NCBI RefSeq assembly: GCF_000025625.1
Contig: NC_013922.1
Span: forward strand, 3,534,001-3,598,000
Direction: 5' to 3'
Origin: Natrialba magadii ATCC 43099
GTDB taxonomy: Archaea; Halobacteriota; Halobacteria; Halobacteriales; Natrialbaceae
Length of the DNA: 64,000 nt
Shown here: piece by piece, positions 25,679-35,060 of the stretch
How positions within the stretch are numbered: position 1 is the stretch's first letter
Layout: each line of letters starts with the position of its first letter
Program-made: the position numbers and the translations under genes
The notes under the pieces: model-generated
Database searches by the model: none
What the model saw: only the letters and a program-made list of their open reading frames with translations
Told to the model about the DNA's origin: nothing

Positions 25679-26830
25679 TCAGTCGCTTCCCACACCCATC
25701 GACTCCGATCGCTCCGGACGAGCGTGTTGGCCGAGCTGCCGGACCGACTCGAGTTCGTCGACGAAGCCGTCGACGAGTGCCACGTCGACGAGGAGATCTG
25801 AGAGAGAAACCGTGTCGGCGAGGAACTCGTCGCGGCGGCGTTGGTAGAGGTCGTCGACAGCCGTGTCGGCTCCATCCGCGACATCGCCGGTCGCGCCGCC
25901 ACTGAACAGCGTCTCGATCTCGTCGCAGATCGCGTCCGGCGATGCGACGTTTCGGATGAGCCCGCGCTTTTCGAGTTCGACGAAGTTCCCCATGTCGTCT
26001 TCGCCGACGAAGGAGTTCGAGCGAATCGCGGGCGTCCCGAGCAGCGCAGCCTCGGTGACCATCGTCTGGGTGTCTGCGACGAGCAGGTCGGCCGCCGAAA
26101 GCGCGTCGTGAAGCAGTGCCGGGTGCAGCTCGAACGAGCGGGCGGGCAGTCCCTCGAGGTTGGCGGTGTCACCTTCGTCCGAGACGAGCACGGTCACCTC
26201 CTCGGCCAACTGCTCGATGATTCGCCGGCGCTCGGTTCCCGTAATTCCCTGCTTGCCGACGTCGTGCTGGGAGCCGAAGGCGTTGAGCCGAAGAATAGCA
26301 AACGGCTCGTCCGCCCCGAGATCGAGTGCATCCCGAACGTCGGGATTCGGCTCGTACACGTCCGGATGGAGGTACGCACACTCCTTGAGCCCGTCAAAAA
26401 CGTAGTGGTGCTCGCCCAGATCCTTGCGGAAGGTGTTCGGTGTTAGAACGGTGCGGGCGAACGGCGTCGAAATCGCGTGATCGAACGCCGCCGGCTCAGA
26501 ATCGATCAGCAACACCGTCGGAGTTCGCAGGATGGCACCCGTGTGGGCCGCATACCCACCCATCCCGAAGATCAGATCAGGATCGAACCGTCGTGCCAGC
26601 CGAATCGCCCGCACGTAGTGGGCCGGCAGACGGCTCACGAGTGACCCCTTCGTGGTCCCGCAGGCACCGTAGACGTCGTAGGGCAGGTCGTGCCACTCGA
26701 GTAGCTCGACGGTGCAGGTGTACTCGCGAGCGAGGATCCGAACGTCGTGGCCCCGGTCCTCGAGGTCGCGAACGACGTGTTTGTACAGATGGACGTGTGC
26801 CGGCGTGTTCGTGAAGAACAGGAATTTCAT
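25679..26830 (-). CDS. DUF354 glycosyltransferase-like protein
   Basis: 383 residues of the DUF354 group, GT-B fold similar to UDP-GlcNAc 2-epimerase and MurG-type enzymes. The first strand and loop are KFLFFTNTPAHVHLYKHVVR, then DLIFGMGGYAAHTGAI. The second domain has the SDEGDTANLEGLPARSFELH segment and LVADTQTMVTEAALLGTPAI, the expected sugar-nucleotide region. It probably handles a sugar nucleotide for the surface glycan. It is divergent from the alpha/alpha-barrel gene and ends at the border of the low-G+C island. Confidence 0.85.
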   Translation of the reverse strand: MKFLFFTNTPAHVHLYKHVVRDLEDRGHDVRILAREYTCTVELLEWHDLPYDVYGACGTTKGSLVSRLPAHYVRAIRLARRFDPDLIFGMGGYAAHTGAILRTPTVLLIDSEPAAFDHAISTPFARTVLTPNTFRKDLGEHHYVFDGLKECAYLHPDVYEPNPDVRDALDLGADEPFAILRLNAFGSQHDVGKQGITGTERRRIIEQLAEEVTVLVSDEGDTANLEGLPARSFELHPALLHDALSAADLLVADTQTMVTEAALLGTPAIRSNSFVGEDDMGNFVELEKRGLIRNVASPDAICDEIETLFSGGATGDVADGADTAVDDLYQRRRDEFLADTVSLSDLLVDVALVDGFVDELESVRQLGQHARPERSESMGVGSD

Positions 26831-27004
26831 GAAAGCGATGTCTCCCGAGCGTCGGTGCTCCGCCAGCGAGGTTTGTTATCACCCTCATACCAGTTCGGAC
26901 GAGCATCATCGTGTGCGACTGGTTCGGACTAACCGCTTGCTGTAGTGCCATCACAACGGGTAGCGAGCGTATAATAATGGGACGCAATGGGGTGCCTCGA
27001 GTAG

Positions 27005-28447
27005 ATGCAGTCGCAAGGATTTCCCGACACTGGCGGCGTGACCGAGACCGGCGGGCGAGTCGAGATGGGTGTGACGGCTACGGAGACCGTCGAGCAGTAC
27101 GAACCCGTACTGGATGCGACGCTCGCGTACGCGCGCCGACACGATTATATCGGTCCGGACTACGGCGACGGGTTGAGCAGTCAGCTCCTCCAGGCGCTCC
27201 CCGTCGAGAATCGCGTGTTGAATCTCGTCGTCCAAGAGACGGTCAAACGCACGCCCGTCGACGTGCGGCCGCTGTTCCGCGTCGAGTGCAAGCGCAACTA
27301 CAAGGGCGCGGCGCTGTTCGCGATGGCCAACCGGAACTACCAGCAGTTGGCCGCCCAGGACATCGCAGACCGCGGCGTGGCGGACCTGCCGTTCGACCCT
27401 GAAGGCGAGGCCGACCGGCTCGTCGATTGGCTCGTCGACGAACGGATCACGGACTACAGCGGTTTCTGCGGCGGTCACCGCCACCCGATCCAGCACCTCC
27501 ACACCAAGGGCGTGCCCAGCGATCCTGACATCGTCTCGACTGCCTACGCTGTGCGAGCGTTCCTCCAGGCCGCCCGTACCGACGACGACGCCGAGGAGTA
27601 CGCCGAACTCGCCCGTACAGCTGCCGATTTCCTCGTCGAGGACCTGAACTACCGGGAGGTCGAGACCGGCGCAAAGGTGGACTACCACATGAACCACCCC
27701 GATGACTCCTACACCGTCAACGCGGCCGCCATCGGGGCCCACATGCTCGTCGACCTCTACGACTACTTCGGCGACGAGGAGTACCGCGAGCGCGCGACGA
27801 AGATTCTCGACCATATCGCCACGGCCCAGACCGACATCGGCGGCTGGCCCTACCGCCTCCCCGCCTCTGCCTCCCACCTCTCGATGGACAGCCATCACAA
27901 CGGCTTCGTCATCGAAGCCTTCCAGCACTACCGCGACGTACTCGGGAGCGACCGCTACGCCGACACGCTCGACACCGCACTCGAGTTCTACCGCGAGGAC
28001 CTGTTCGACCTCGACGGCGCGCCGAACTTCGACGAGGAGCACGCCTACCCGCGCGATATTCACGCGAGCACGCAGGGGATTCTCGTGTTCACGAAGGAAG
28101 GTGAACTCGAGTTGGCGGAGCGAATCCTGCGCTGGGTGCTCGCGAACCTGCAGGTCGAGGGTGAGGAAGGACGGTACTACTACCGGAAGTACCGCCATCA
28201 CACGAAGCGCGTGACACTAATGCGCTGGTGTCAGGGCTGGATGTCCTACGCGATGTCGGAGTTCCTGCTGGCGGTATCGAATTCGGACACCGACGTGCGG
28301 ACAAGTACGGTCGTGAACTCGATGGACTCGAGTACGACCGAGACGGAGGCGGAGGCCCAGGCGCTGGCGCAGCCGACGACCGACGGCGGGCGACCACCGA
28401 ACGACACTCCGAGCGACTGTGACGATGAGACCGACTCCCAGTCATGA
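27005..28447 (+). CDS. alpha/alpha-barrel protein of glycan locus
   Basis: 480 residues, soluble and acidic. Repeated helices with signatures such as VSTAYAVRAFLQAA, YTVNAAAIGAHMLVDLYDYF, IGGWPYRLP and SHHNGFVIEAFQHY indicate an (alpha/alpha)6 toroid as in D-glucuronyl C5-epimerases, lyases and terpene cyclases. Related haloarchaeal proteins have been labelled antibiotic ABC transporter permease, which is clearly wrong: there are no membrane helices. An Asp-rich cleft is likely (CGGHRHPIQHLH, DSHHN). The start is uncertain among several early Met codons (27005 or 27065). Its end overlaps the next glycosyltransferase (ATGA). Confidence 0.75.
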   Translation: MQSQGFPDTGGVTETGGRVEMGVTATETVEQYEPVLDATLAYARRHDYIGPDYGDGLSSQLLQALPVENRVLNLVVQETVKRTPVDVRPLFRVECKRNYKGAALFAMANRNYQQLAAQDIADRGVADLPFDPEGEADRLVDWLVDERITDYSGFCGGHRHPIQHLHTKGVPSDPDIVSTAYAVRAFLQAARTDDDAEEYAELARTAADFLVEDLNYREVETGAKVDYHMNHPDDSYTVNAAAIGAHMLVDLYDYFGDEEYRERATKILDHIATAQTDIGGWPYRLPASASHLSMDSHHNGFVIEAFQHYRDVLGSDRYADTLDTALEFYREDLFDLDGAPNFDEEHAYPRDIHASTQGILVFTKEGELELAERILRWVLANLQVEGEEGRYYYRKYRHHTKRVTLMRWCQGWMSYAMSEFLLAVSNSDTDVRTSTVVNSMDSSTTETEAEAQALAQPTTDGGRPPNDTPSDCDDETDSQS

Positions 28448-29718
28448 GTCTTCGAACGCGGGACGGTGACGACGTCGCCGATGCCGATGCCGATGCCGAT
28501 GCCGATGGTGTCCGAACAGAGGCAACGACGGGAGCAGAACCACCAGCAGACGGAGACGAACGTCCAGCGGCGGACGCGAACCAGGTCCACAGCGTCGCCG
28601 AATCCCAGCGGGTGCTCGTCATCACCGGTCTCGCGCACAAAAACGAGCGCCACTACGGCCCACTCGCGGACGTCGCCGGGGAGACGACGCTCGTCTCGCT
28701 CGCACCCGTCGAGGGCGTCGACACGGCCCGAAACGTCACCGTTCCCCAGGTCGGGCCGCGGCTCCTGCGCGTCGTCTTGCTCTTTGCCGTCGCGCTTCTC
28801 GAAGCCCGCCGGAACGAGTACGACGCGGTTGCCTCCATCTCGCTATTCCCCTACGGCTGCTACGCACTCGGGCTGAAGGCCATCTTTGGACTGCCGGCCC
28901 ACCTCGGCATCATCGGTATCGATCTCGACCATCACGCGACCCAGCGGTACGGCCTGCTCGTCCGCTGGCTGTTCAGACGCTTTGATATCGTGTCAGTTCC
29001 TGGCACAGACCACGCGGCCCGACTCGAGCGCTGTGGCGTCCCCGCCGAGCGAATCGTTCGGCTGACGAATCCGATCGACGTCGAGACTTACAGGCCTGAA
29101 GCGGCCGATACTGTGGAGAACGATTCTGGCTCTGACCCCAACGACAACTCCACCGACTACGACTTCGTCTGGGTCGGCCGCTTCGGCCCCGAAAAGGATC
29201 CCCACCAATTCGTCGCGGCGATGAACGCACTCGAGTCCCGCGGGCACGATAACAACACCGCGGTCATGGTCGGCGACGGTGCACTCCACGACGAGGTCGC
29301 AGCACACATCCGGGCGCGCGGACTCGAGGACACGATCGAACTCGCGGGCTGGGTCGACGACCCGATCGACTACTACCGCCGCTCGCAGGCGTTCGTGCTC
29401 ACCTCCGAGCGCGACGCGCTCCCGCTCGTCTTGCTCGAGGCGATGGCGACCGGACTTGCACCGATCGTGCCTCGCGTCGGCTCGATTCCGGACGCCGTCA
29501 CGGACGGCGAGAACGGGATCATCGTCCCGGATCGCCAGCCAGAGACGATCGCCGCGGCGATGGAACGCCTCCTGGAGAAGGACGAACTGCGCCGTTCGCA
29601 CGCGAGCGCGGCGACCGAGGTCCGCGACTCGTTCTCCATGTCGCAGGCTGGTTCGGATTGGGCACGAATCCTGGCTTCGATGGCCGGGGCACAGCACCAC
29701 TCGAGTTCGAGTCGCTAG
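28444..29718 (+). CDS. family 4 glycosyltransferase
   Basis: 424 residues. A disordered acidic leader of ~50 residues with Asp-Ala repeats precedes a GT-B fold: RVLVITGLAHKNERHYGPL is the N-terminal domain, and FVWVGRFGPEKDPHQFVAAM plus RDALPLVLLEAMATGLAPIV the nucleotide-sugar-binding C-terminal domain, where Asp replaces the first Glu of the E-x7-E motif. It transfers sugar from a nucleotide donor, presumably to the surface glycan or a lipid-linked precursor. The overlapping start and stop tie it to the upstream barrel protein. Confidence 0.88.
   Translation: MSLRTRDGDDVADADADADADGVRTEATTGAEPPADGDERPAADANQVHSVAESQRVLVITGLAHKNERHYGPLADVAGETTLVSLAPVEGVDTARNVTVPQVGPRLLRVVLLFAVALLEARRNEYDAVASISLFPYGCYALGLKAIFGLPAHLGIIGIDLDHHATQRYGLLVRWLFRRFDIVSVPGTDHAARLERCGVPAERIVRLTNPIDVETYRPEAADTVENDSGSDPNDNSTDYDFVWVGRFGPEKDPHQFVAAMNALESRGHDNNTAVMVGDGALHDEVAAHIRARGLEDTIELAGWVDDPIDYYRRSQAFVLTSERDALPLVLLEAMATGLAPIVPRVGSIPDAVTDGENGIIVPDRQPETIAAAMERLLEKDELRRSHASAATEVRDSFSMSQAGSDWARILASMAGAQHHSSSSR
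28477..28506. repeat. five 6-bp repeats (GCCGAT)
   Basis: Five perfect copies of GCCGAT code for Ala-Asp repeats at the start of the glycosyltransferase. Change in copy number keeps the frame. Confidence 0.9.
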
Positions 29719-29805
29719 TCCATCGCCCAACCAGTCAGGATCGGACCCGCTACGCCAGGGTAACGACGTTGTAACAAAACCGTCAGTCATCACACGCTGA
29801 CCTAC

Positions 29806-30825
29806 ATGGACATCGAACGACTCGACCTCGCGGCGTGGGACGACGCCCTCCCCGCCCGCGGCTTCGACGTCTTTCACGACCCCGACGCGCTCGCCGTCCT
29901 CGACGCCCACGCAGACAGCGAGTTGCGGCTGTACGGCGCGTTCAAAGGCCAGCAGGTCGTCGGCCTGCTCCCCGTCTTCGTCGATGACAAGCCGGTCGGA
30001 CGAACGATCTTCTCGCCGCCGCCGGGACTCGGCGTCCCGCGACTCGGCCCGATCATCAACCCCAACAGCCCCAAGCAACGCAAGTGGGAGCGCATCAACG
30101 CCGCCCTCGCCGAGGGCGTCCTCGAGGACCTCGAGACCGACCGACGCTCGACGCTGTTTCGAATGACCTGCCCACTCGAGTACACCGATCCGCGACCCTA
30201 CGTCTGGAACGACCTCGCGGCCGAGCCGTCGTTCACCTACGTGGTCGATCTCGAGAACTGCGCGGACGTCGAGGACGCGATGGCGGGCTTCAGCAAGAGC
30301 CTGCGAAACGAGATGCGCCGGTACGACGACCTCGACCTCTCGATCGAGACCGAAGGGATCGACGCCGCGCTGCGGGTCTACGACGACGTGGTCACGCAGT
30401 ACGAGGAGTACGACGACACCGCGCCGATGTCTCGCCCGTTCCTGCGGGACCTCCTCTCGAGTCTGGACGACGACCGCTGGCGGGTGTACGTGGCGCGAAC
30501 GCCCGACGGCGAGTACAAGAGCGGTATCATCACGCTGTTCTCGAACGATCTGGCGTACTACTGGCAGGGCGGCGTCACCGCCTCTTACGACCACGTGAGC
30601 GTCAACAACTGCCTCCACCGGGTGATCCTGGAGGATATCGTCACGGAGCCGGCACTCGAGTCCATCACGGGCTACGATCTGGTCGGCGCGAATACGGAGC
30701 GCCTCTGTGAGTACAAGGGGAAGTTCAACGGCGAGCTTCGACCCTACTACACCGTGGAGTCGGCCGGACTCGAGATGACGCTCGCGAAGTCGGCATACGA
30801 GCGGGTCGCTGGCTCGCTGAAGTAA
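29806..30825 (+). CDS. FemAB/GNAT-like acyltransferase
   Basis: 339 residues, two GNAT-like halves. The first half has GAFKGQQVVGLLPVF and FSPPPGLGVPRLGP, the second YVARTPDGEYKSGIITLF, YYWQGGVTASYDH and YDLVGANTERLCEYKGKFNG. FemAB relatives add amino acids from aminoacyl-tRNA to cell-wall precursors; archaea have no such wall, so here the target is more likely an amino sugar of the surface glycan. The same fold recurs at 42999 (shared SPPP, YDLVGA and YKxKFN motifs), making two paralogues in one locus. Confidence 0.82.
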   Translation: MDIERLDLAAWDDALPARGFDVFHDPDALAVLDAHADSELRLYGAFKGQQVVGLLPVFVDDKPVGRTIFSPPPGLGVPRLGPIINPNSPKQRKWERINAALAEGVLEDLETDRRSTLFRMTCPLEYTDPRPYVWNDLAAEPSFTYVVDLENCADVEDAMAGFSKSLRNEMRRYDDLDLSIETEGIDAALRVYDDVVTQYEEYDDTAPMSRPFLRDLLSSLDDDRWRVYVARTPDGEYKSGIITLFSNDLAYYWQGGVTASYDHVSVNNCLHRVILEDIVTEPALESITGYDLVGANTERLCEYKGKFNGELRPYYTVESAGLEMTLAKSAYERVAGSLK

Positions 30826-30871
30826 GTGGGCGTAGCGAAGTGGTGGGTGGTACTGCTGTTACTGGATTCCG

Positions 30872-30916
30872 TTCTATCCGTCCTATCCGTCCTATCCGCC
30901 CTGTCCGTCCTGTCCT
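30872..30916. repeat. five 9-bp tandem repeats
   Basis: TCCTATCCG-like units overlap the stop codon and the Gly/Gln/Asp-rich C-terminus of the minus-strand membrane gene. The array continues past the stop. Confidence 0.85.
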
Positions 30917-31341
30917 TCCTGCGGTGCTGGCGACTCCGACTTCTGGCTACGACCAACGATTACGAGGGAACCAAAATACACGAGTAATCCGACCCAGAGG
31001 TACGCCCAGGGATCAGTCGCAGCGAGGACTGCGAACAGGCCGTCGATTGCGGCCACGAGTAGCATACTGATGAAGGCGTAGTAGCCCGCCCGGTAGTATC
31101 GGCGCTGTTTTCGCTCGATGTCGGCATCGGAGCTGTATCCAGCCTCCTCGATCGTCAGCAATCCGTATCCGATCATCACTCCCGTCACGACGTACACACC
31201 AGCAAGTAGCGTCCAGGGGTCGCCGCTGTAGACGTTGTATCCGGTGAACGCGAGCGCGAGTGCGATCCCAGATCCGATCAGCAGGCGACCGCTTCGGCGT
31301 TGCTCGGCGACAGTCGCAGGTGGAGATAGCAGGGAGACCAT
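30892..31341 (-). CDS. four-helix membrane protein
   Basis: 149 residues from ATG 31341; upstream in-frame codons (to 31461) are Arg/Trp-rich and not family-like. Four helices are visible: GRLLIGSGIALALAFTGYNV, LAGVYVVTGVMIGYGLLTI, AFISMLLVAAIDGLFAVLAA and YLWVGLLVYFGSLVIVG. It ends in a disordered QEGQDGQGG tail made by 9-bp repeats. I cannot name a family. It is convergent with the FemAB-like gene. Confidence 0.65.
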   Translation of the reverse strand: MVSLLSPPATVAEQRRSGRLLIGSGIALALAFTGYNVYSGDPWTLLAGVYVVTGVMIGYGLLTIEEAGYSSDADIERKQRRYYRAGYYAFISMLLVAAIDGLFAVLAATDPWAYLWVGLLVYFGSLVIVGRSQKSESPAPQEGQDGQGG

Positions 31342-32004
31342 AGCTGCGTTGTCACGTGTCTCTCGTATATGTCTGGCGGATGTCCAGTTTGGCGCTGTGA
31401 GAACGACCACAGAGTAGTCGTGTGCCGGTGACGTGAGCGGTAAGAACCACCTACGCGTCATCGGTAACCAGTCACATCCCGATCAGACGTGACATCACGC
31501 TCATTGCGCACCGAGTGTGTTCAGTCGTGGATCGGCGAACTGAGAACGTCTCGATGTCGCTGACACCGCATCACCTTGGCGTTCGCTGGCGTACACTGCT
31601 CTTAACTAACGTTCGGGATTCTGTGGTCTGACGCATGGCTCTCTTCGGCGCGGGACAGCGGACGCTTTCAGCGGTGATCGATCTCTCCGTGGCGGTGCAG
31701 GCGCTCACCGGTATCGACGGACACAACGACAGTCACACAACCACTCACGGCGACACTTATACTCTCGCTCACACTCATCCCGGCAAGAAAACACGCCCTC
31801 ACACGCGAACGCACCCGCAGACGCAAACACACAGACACCGACGCAGAGATAGACACCGACAAAACACCTTGCTCACGCGATGGAACTCGAGTACCAGCAG
31901 CCGACGATGGACTGCAATTGGTGTGGCGCGAGGGTGGCGAGGTCGAAGCCGAGGCCGAGGACGAGACCGAGACCGAGACCGACTACACCGAGCAGGTGAC
32001 CAGG
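31342..32004. other. gap with CA-rich low-complexity DNA
   Basis: 663 bases before the ATP-grasp gene. From about 31730 to 31865 the plus strand is rich in CACA and ACAC; frames through it read His/Thr/Arg-rich protein that I do not credit. From 31870 the frame of the ATP-grasp gene is open and contains GAG/GCC/GAC repeats (31940-31985). A TATA-like CTTAAC near 31601 precedes an ATG at 31635 but the encoded protein is implausible. Confidence 0.5.
31940..31985. repeat. 6-bp repeats upstream of ATP-grasp gene
   Basis: GAGGCCGAG and GAGACC-type units form an imperfect six-base array. In the frame of the next gene they read Glu/Ala/Thr repeats and may belong to an N-terminal extension. Confidence 0.7.
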
Positions 32005-33240
32005 ATGAGCGATGAGCCGTGGACCCACTCCGTCGTCGTTCCGGCGATCACCGCCCCGAGCAGCGTCGCCTGCCTTCGAACCCTCGGCCGGCGCGGTATC
32101 CGGACCATCGTCGTTGCAGAGGACGAAACCGCGCCGGCGCTGCGCTCGAAGTACTGCGACGAGGCCGTTCCCGTTCCTGACCCCCACGAGGATCTGGTCG
32201 CATACAAGGACGCGCTGCTCGCCGTCGCAACTCGTTCCGACGTCCAGACGATAATCCCCGTTCGGGATGTCGACGTCTACGTCCTCGCGAAGTACAGAGC
32301 CGAGTTCGCCGACCACGTCGCCACTCCCTGGCCCAACATGGACACCCTCGCCAGCGCGCAGGACCGCATCCGTCTCTTCGACGCCGCCGAGGAGGCCGGC
32401 GTAGGTGTTCCAGAGACAGGGGTACTCGAGTCCGACCCTGATTTCGGTTCGGACGCCGACCGACCGTGGAGTCAGGAGTGGATCGTCAAGGCTCGATATG
32501 CGGTGCTCGCCGACGAATACATCGACGACTACGACCTTGGGCAGTACGTCGATCCGCCGAAGACGGAGTATCTCCGCCCCGGTGCGGAACCGGATATCGA
32601 CGCGCTCACGCGGGAGATGGGCCACCAGCCGCTGCTCCAGGAGTACGTCCCAGTCACCGACGAGTACGGCTTCTTCGCGCTCTACGACCACGGCGAACCG
32701 GTCGCTACGTTCCAGCACCGCCAGATTCGCGGCTACAGCTACGCCGGCGGCGCGAGTTCCTACCGGGAGTCCGTTCGCATCCCGGCACTCGAGGAGGCCG
32801 GCCGAGACCTACTCGGACACCTCGACTGGCACGGACTGGCGATGGTCGAGTTCCTGCGCGACGAGGACGGCGAGTTCAAGCTGATGGAGATCAATCCGCG
32901 GTTCTGGTCCTCGTTGCCGTTTTCGGTGCAGGCAGGCGCGGACTTCCCGTACTACTACTGGCAGCTCGCGAACGGGGAACGCGAGGCGATCGAGCACAGT
33001 TACCAGGCGGACATCGCCGGCCACCTGCTTCGCGGGGAACTGCTCTATCTGTACTCGATTCTGTTCGACGACGTGGAGCTGGCGGAGAAGCCCTCGTTCA
33101 CGGGGTCGCTCTCGGAGATTCTGTCGTCGATCGGCCGTGAGACGCGGTTCGATTACGCGAGCCTGGACGATCCGCGGCCGTTCGTTCGCGACCTGCGGAA
33201 CGCGTATCAGTACTACAAAGAGAAGGAGTCGGTCAAGTAA
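32005..33240 (+). CDS. ATP-grasp carboxylate-amine ligase
   Basis: 411 residues from ATG 32005; the frame is open upstream to a TTG at 31918 through acidic repeats, so an extension of 29 residues is possible. The ATP-grasp fold shows SVVVPAITAPSSVACLRTLG at the start, a Lys in QEWIVKARYAV, and the Mg-binding end EFLRDEDGEFKLMEINPRFW. Such enzymes join a carboxylate to an amine or activate it with ATP; here probably a modification of a glycan or its precursor. The following gene is convergent. Confidence 0.85.
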   Translation: MSDEPWTHSVVVPAITAPSSVACLRTLGRRGIRTIVVAEDETAPALRSKYCDEAVPVPDPHEDLVAYKDALLAVATRSDVQTIIPVRDVDVYVLAKYRAEFADHVATPWPNMDTLASAQDRIRLFDAAEEAGVGVPETGVLESDPDFGSDADRPWSQEWIVKARYAVLADEYIDDYDLGQYVDPPKTEYLRPGAEPDIDALTREMGHQPLLQEYVPVTDEYGFFALYDHGEPVATFQHRQIRGYSYAGGASSYRESVRIPALEEAGRDLLGHLDWHGLAMVEFLRDEDGEFKLMEINPRFWSSLPFSVQAGADFPYYYWQLANGEREAIEHSYQADIAGHLLRGELLYLYSILFDDVELAEKPSFTGSLSEILSSIGRETRFDYASLDDPRPFVRDLRNAYQYYKEKESVK

Positions 33241-33340
33241 CGTGCATCGACGTGGTCACGTCCCCAACGGTGGGTAGGTCGGTCCCGACAGCTGCAGTCG
33301 GGATGACTGTGACCGATTGCCCAGTTCGACGGCGGTATCG

Positions 33341-35026
33341 CTACAGCGCGTCGTACTCGACGGAGACGTTCGCGTTGCCTGCGAGCCGGAAGTTCTCGAT
33401 GTCGCCGCTGAACTCGTAGGCGTCACAGGCGTTGGCGATCGTTCCGGAGACGGTCGAACCTGAGATCGAACCGTTCTGGGAGCCCAGGTACGGCGTGTGC
33501 CGGACGTCGCCAGTAACGTCGAACGAGAACGTGGTCTCGCCGCTGGTGCCACAGGCGTCGATGACGATGACGTTTGTGCGGTCGTCCGATGGCTCGTCTG
33601 GTTCGTCAGACTCGTCACTGTCGTCACCCTCGTCCGTATCGTCATCGTCCGGCTCGCCGCCGGTCTGTTCGATGATTTCGTCCGGATCGAGACGCTCGCC
33701 GTCGAGTTCGACCCACATCACGTCGGGCTGGCCGATCTCGATCGACGTAATGGTTCCATCGACCCGGAACGCGTCACCGTGACCGCCGCCGGTCACACCG
33801 CCGGCGTGCCAGCCGTCGTCGGTCTCTTCGACGAAGTCCTCGGAGGTGTACGTCCCACCTTCGATGCGTCCGCCAGACGGCGTTGGGTCGGGAGCTTCTG
33901 CGAACCCAACCGGTCCGTCGGCGGTGAACTCGTAGCCAGCGTATCGTGCGTCGGGTTCGGTGACGAACGAGAGGAGGTGACCGTCAGCCGGTTCCTCATT
34001 TTCCGCGTCGTCCTCGTCGTCCGCGTCGTCCTCGTCGCTGCCATCACCTGGCCGTCCTGACCCTGACGAGCCGGATGCGGCCTCTTCTGCGCTCAGCGGA
34101 ACGCCCTCAACCTCGCTCGGTTCAGTCCGCTGTGGTGTTCCGGATGACGAACCGTGAATCGCAGCGCCGCGATTGTCGTCAGTTCCGTAGCGGGTGTTTG
34201 TAACCGTCACTTCGGCGTTCTGGCCCTTCACCCAGTCCGGTGCACCGCATCGGACGTCTGCGTGTGCCGAGCCGGAGATATCGCAGTCTTTGACTGCCGT
34301 GTGCTCGTAGTAACCCCAGAAGCCCTTGTCACAGTCGACCACGACGCAGTTCTCGACGATCGATCCGTCGGTACCCACGCGGAAGCCGGCCGCACGGGAG
34401 TTTCGCGCGTAGGAATCTTTGATCACGACCGGGCCGCCACCGCCTGCACCGCTTGGGTGTCGCGAGGAGTCACCAGGGTTGCTGGCGTAGATCGAGTTGT
34501 CCGGGCAGTTCTGAATGTTGACGTTCCGAATTTCGAGATCGCCGGCGTGGCCGTTGGCCACGTTGATGCCGGTGATCCCGGGATAGGTGTTGTCGTTCTC
34601 GCTACCCATGAAGTAGACGTTCTCGATCAGTCCACTCGCGTTCGGGCTGTTCACCTGGCAGATAATCGCGTCTTCCTTGTCCGTGCTATCCCAGTTGCCG
34701 CGGAAACCGACGTTGCGAATCTCCCAGTTGTCCGCGAGCGCACGAATGTGGAACTTCGCGTTCGATGCCGTGATGTCGATCAGGACGTTCGAGAAGGTCT
34801 CGCCGTCGCTCAGATGGACCGTCTCGGTCTGGCCTGCGCCAACTTCGATCACGTCGTAATCCTCGGAGGCCGCACCGACCCCGGACATCGCGACAGCTGC
34901 TGCCGCCGAGCCGACGAGGCCGATGTAGCTTCGCCGACCAAGTAGGCTGTCATTACCGGCTGAAACGCCGTCTGCTGGTTTTTGATCGCTAGATCCGTCG
35001 CCTTCCAATACCGTATCGCGTGCCAT
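33341..35026 (-). CDS. Tat-exported right-handed beta-helix protein
   Basis: 561 residues. A Tat signal (LLGRRSYIGLVGSAAAAVA) follows a 28-residue leader. Residues ~75-275 repeat short strands such as IENVYFMGSEN, GDLEIRNVNIQNC and VIKDSYARNSRAAGF, a parallel beta-helix of the pectate-lyase type that binds or cuts polysaccharide. After a Gly/Ser/Asp linker a C-terminal half has repeated Asp-rich linkers and a VIVIDACGTSGETTFSFDVTG segment. It is probably attached to the surface glycan, but no catalytic residues can be assigned with confidence. A TATA-like site lies 29 bases upstream. Confidence 0.8.
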   Translation of the reverse strand: MARDTVLEGDGSSDQKPADGVSAGNDSLLGRRSYIGLVGSAAAAVAMSGVGAASEDYDVIEVGAGQTETVHLSDGETFSNVLIDITASNAKFHIRALADNWEIRNVGFRGNWDSTDKEDAIICQVNSPNASGLIENVYFMGSENDNTYPGITGINVANGHAGDLEIRNVNIQNCPDNSIYASNPGDSSRHPSGAGGGGPVVIKDSYARNSRAAGFRVGTDGSIVENCVVVDCDKGFWGYYEHTAVKDCDISGSAHADVRCGAPDWVKGQNAEVTVTNTRYGTDDNRGAAIHGSSSGTPQRTEPSEVEGVPLSAEEAASGSSGSGRPGDGSDEDDADDEDDAENEEPADGHLLSFVTEPDARYAGYEFTADGPVGFAEAPDPTPSGGRIEGGTYTSEDFVEETDDGWHAGGVTGGGHGDAFRVDGTITSIEIGQPDVMWVELDGERLDPDEIIEQTGGEPDDDDTDEGDDSDESDEPDEPSDDRTNVIVIDACGTSGETTFSFDVTGDVRHTPYLGSQNGSISGSTVSGTIANACDAYEFSGDIENFRLAGNANVSVEYDAL

Positions 35027-35050
35027 ACAGTCAGGGATTTTGAAGTCAGG

Positions 35051-35060
35051 ATCATAAACT
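35051..35060 (-). promoter_or_regulatory. TATA-like box of beta-helix gene
   Basis: Minus-strand AGTTTATGAT is centred about 29 bases before the ATG at 35026 in a strongly A+T-rich stretch, consistent with a leaderless start. Confidence 0.5.

Noticed and set aside
25627-26172. 181-codon Ser/Thr/Arg-rich frame
   Set aside because: Shadow of the DUF354 gene in another frame.
27005-28447. Antibiotic ABC transporter permease, a label I recall for related proteins
   Set aside because: No membrane helices; helical toroid pattern instead.
31635-32015. 126-codon His/Thr/Arg-rich frame with a promoter-like upstream
   Set aside because: Mostly CA-repeat translation and basic composition; no domain; ends inside the ATP-grasp gene.
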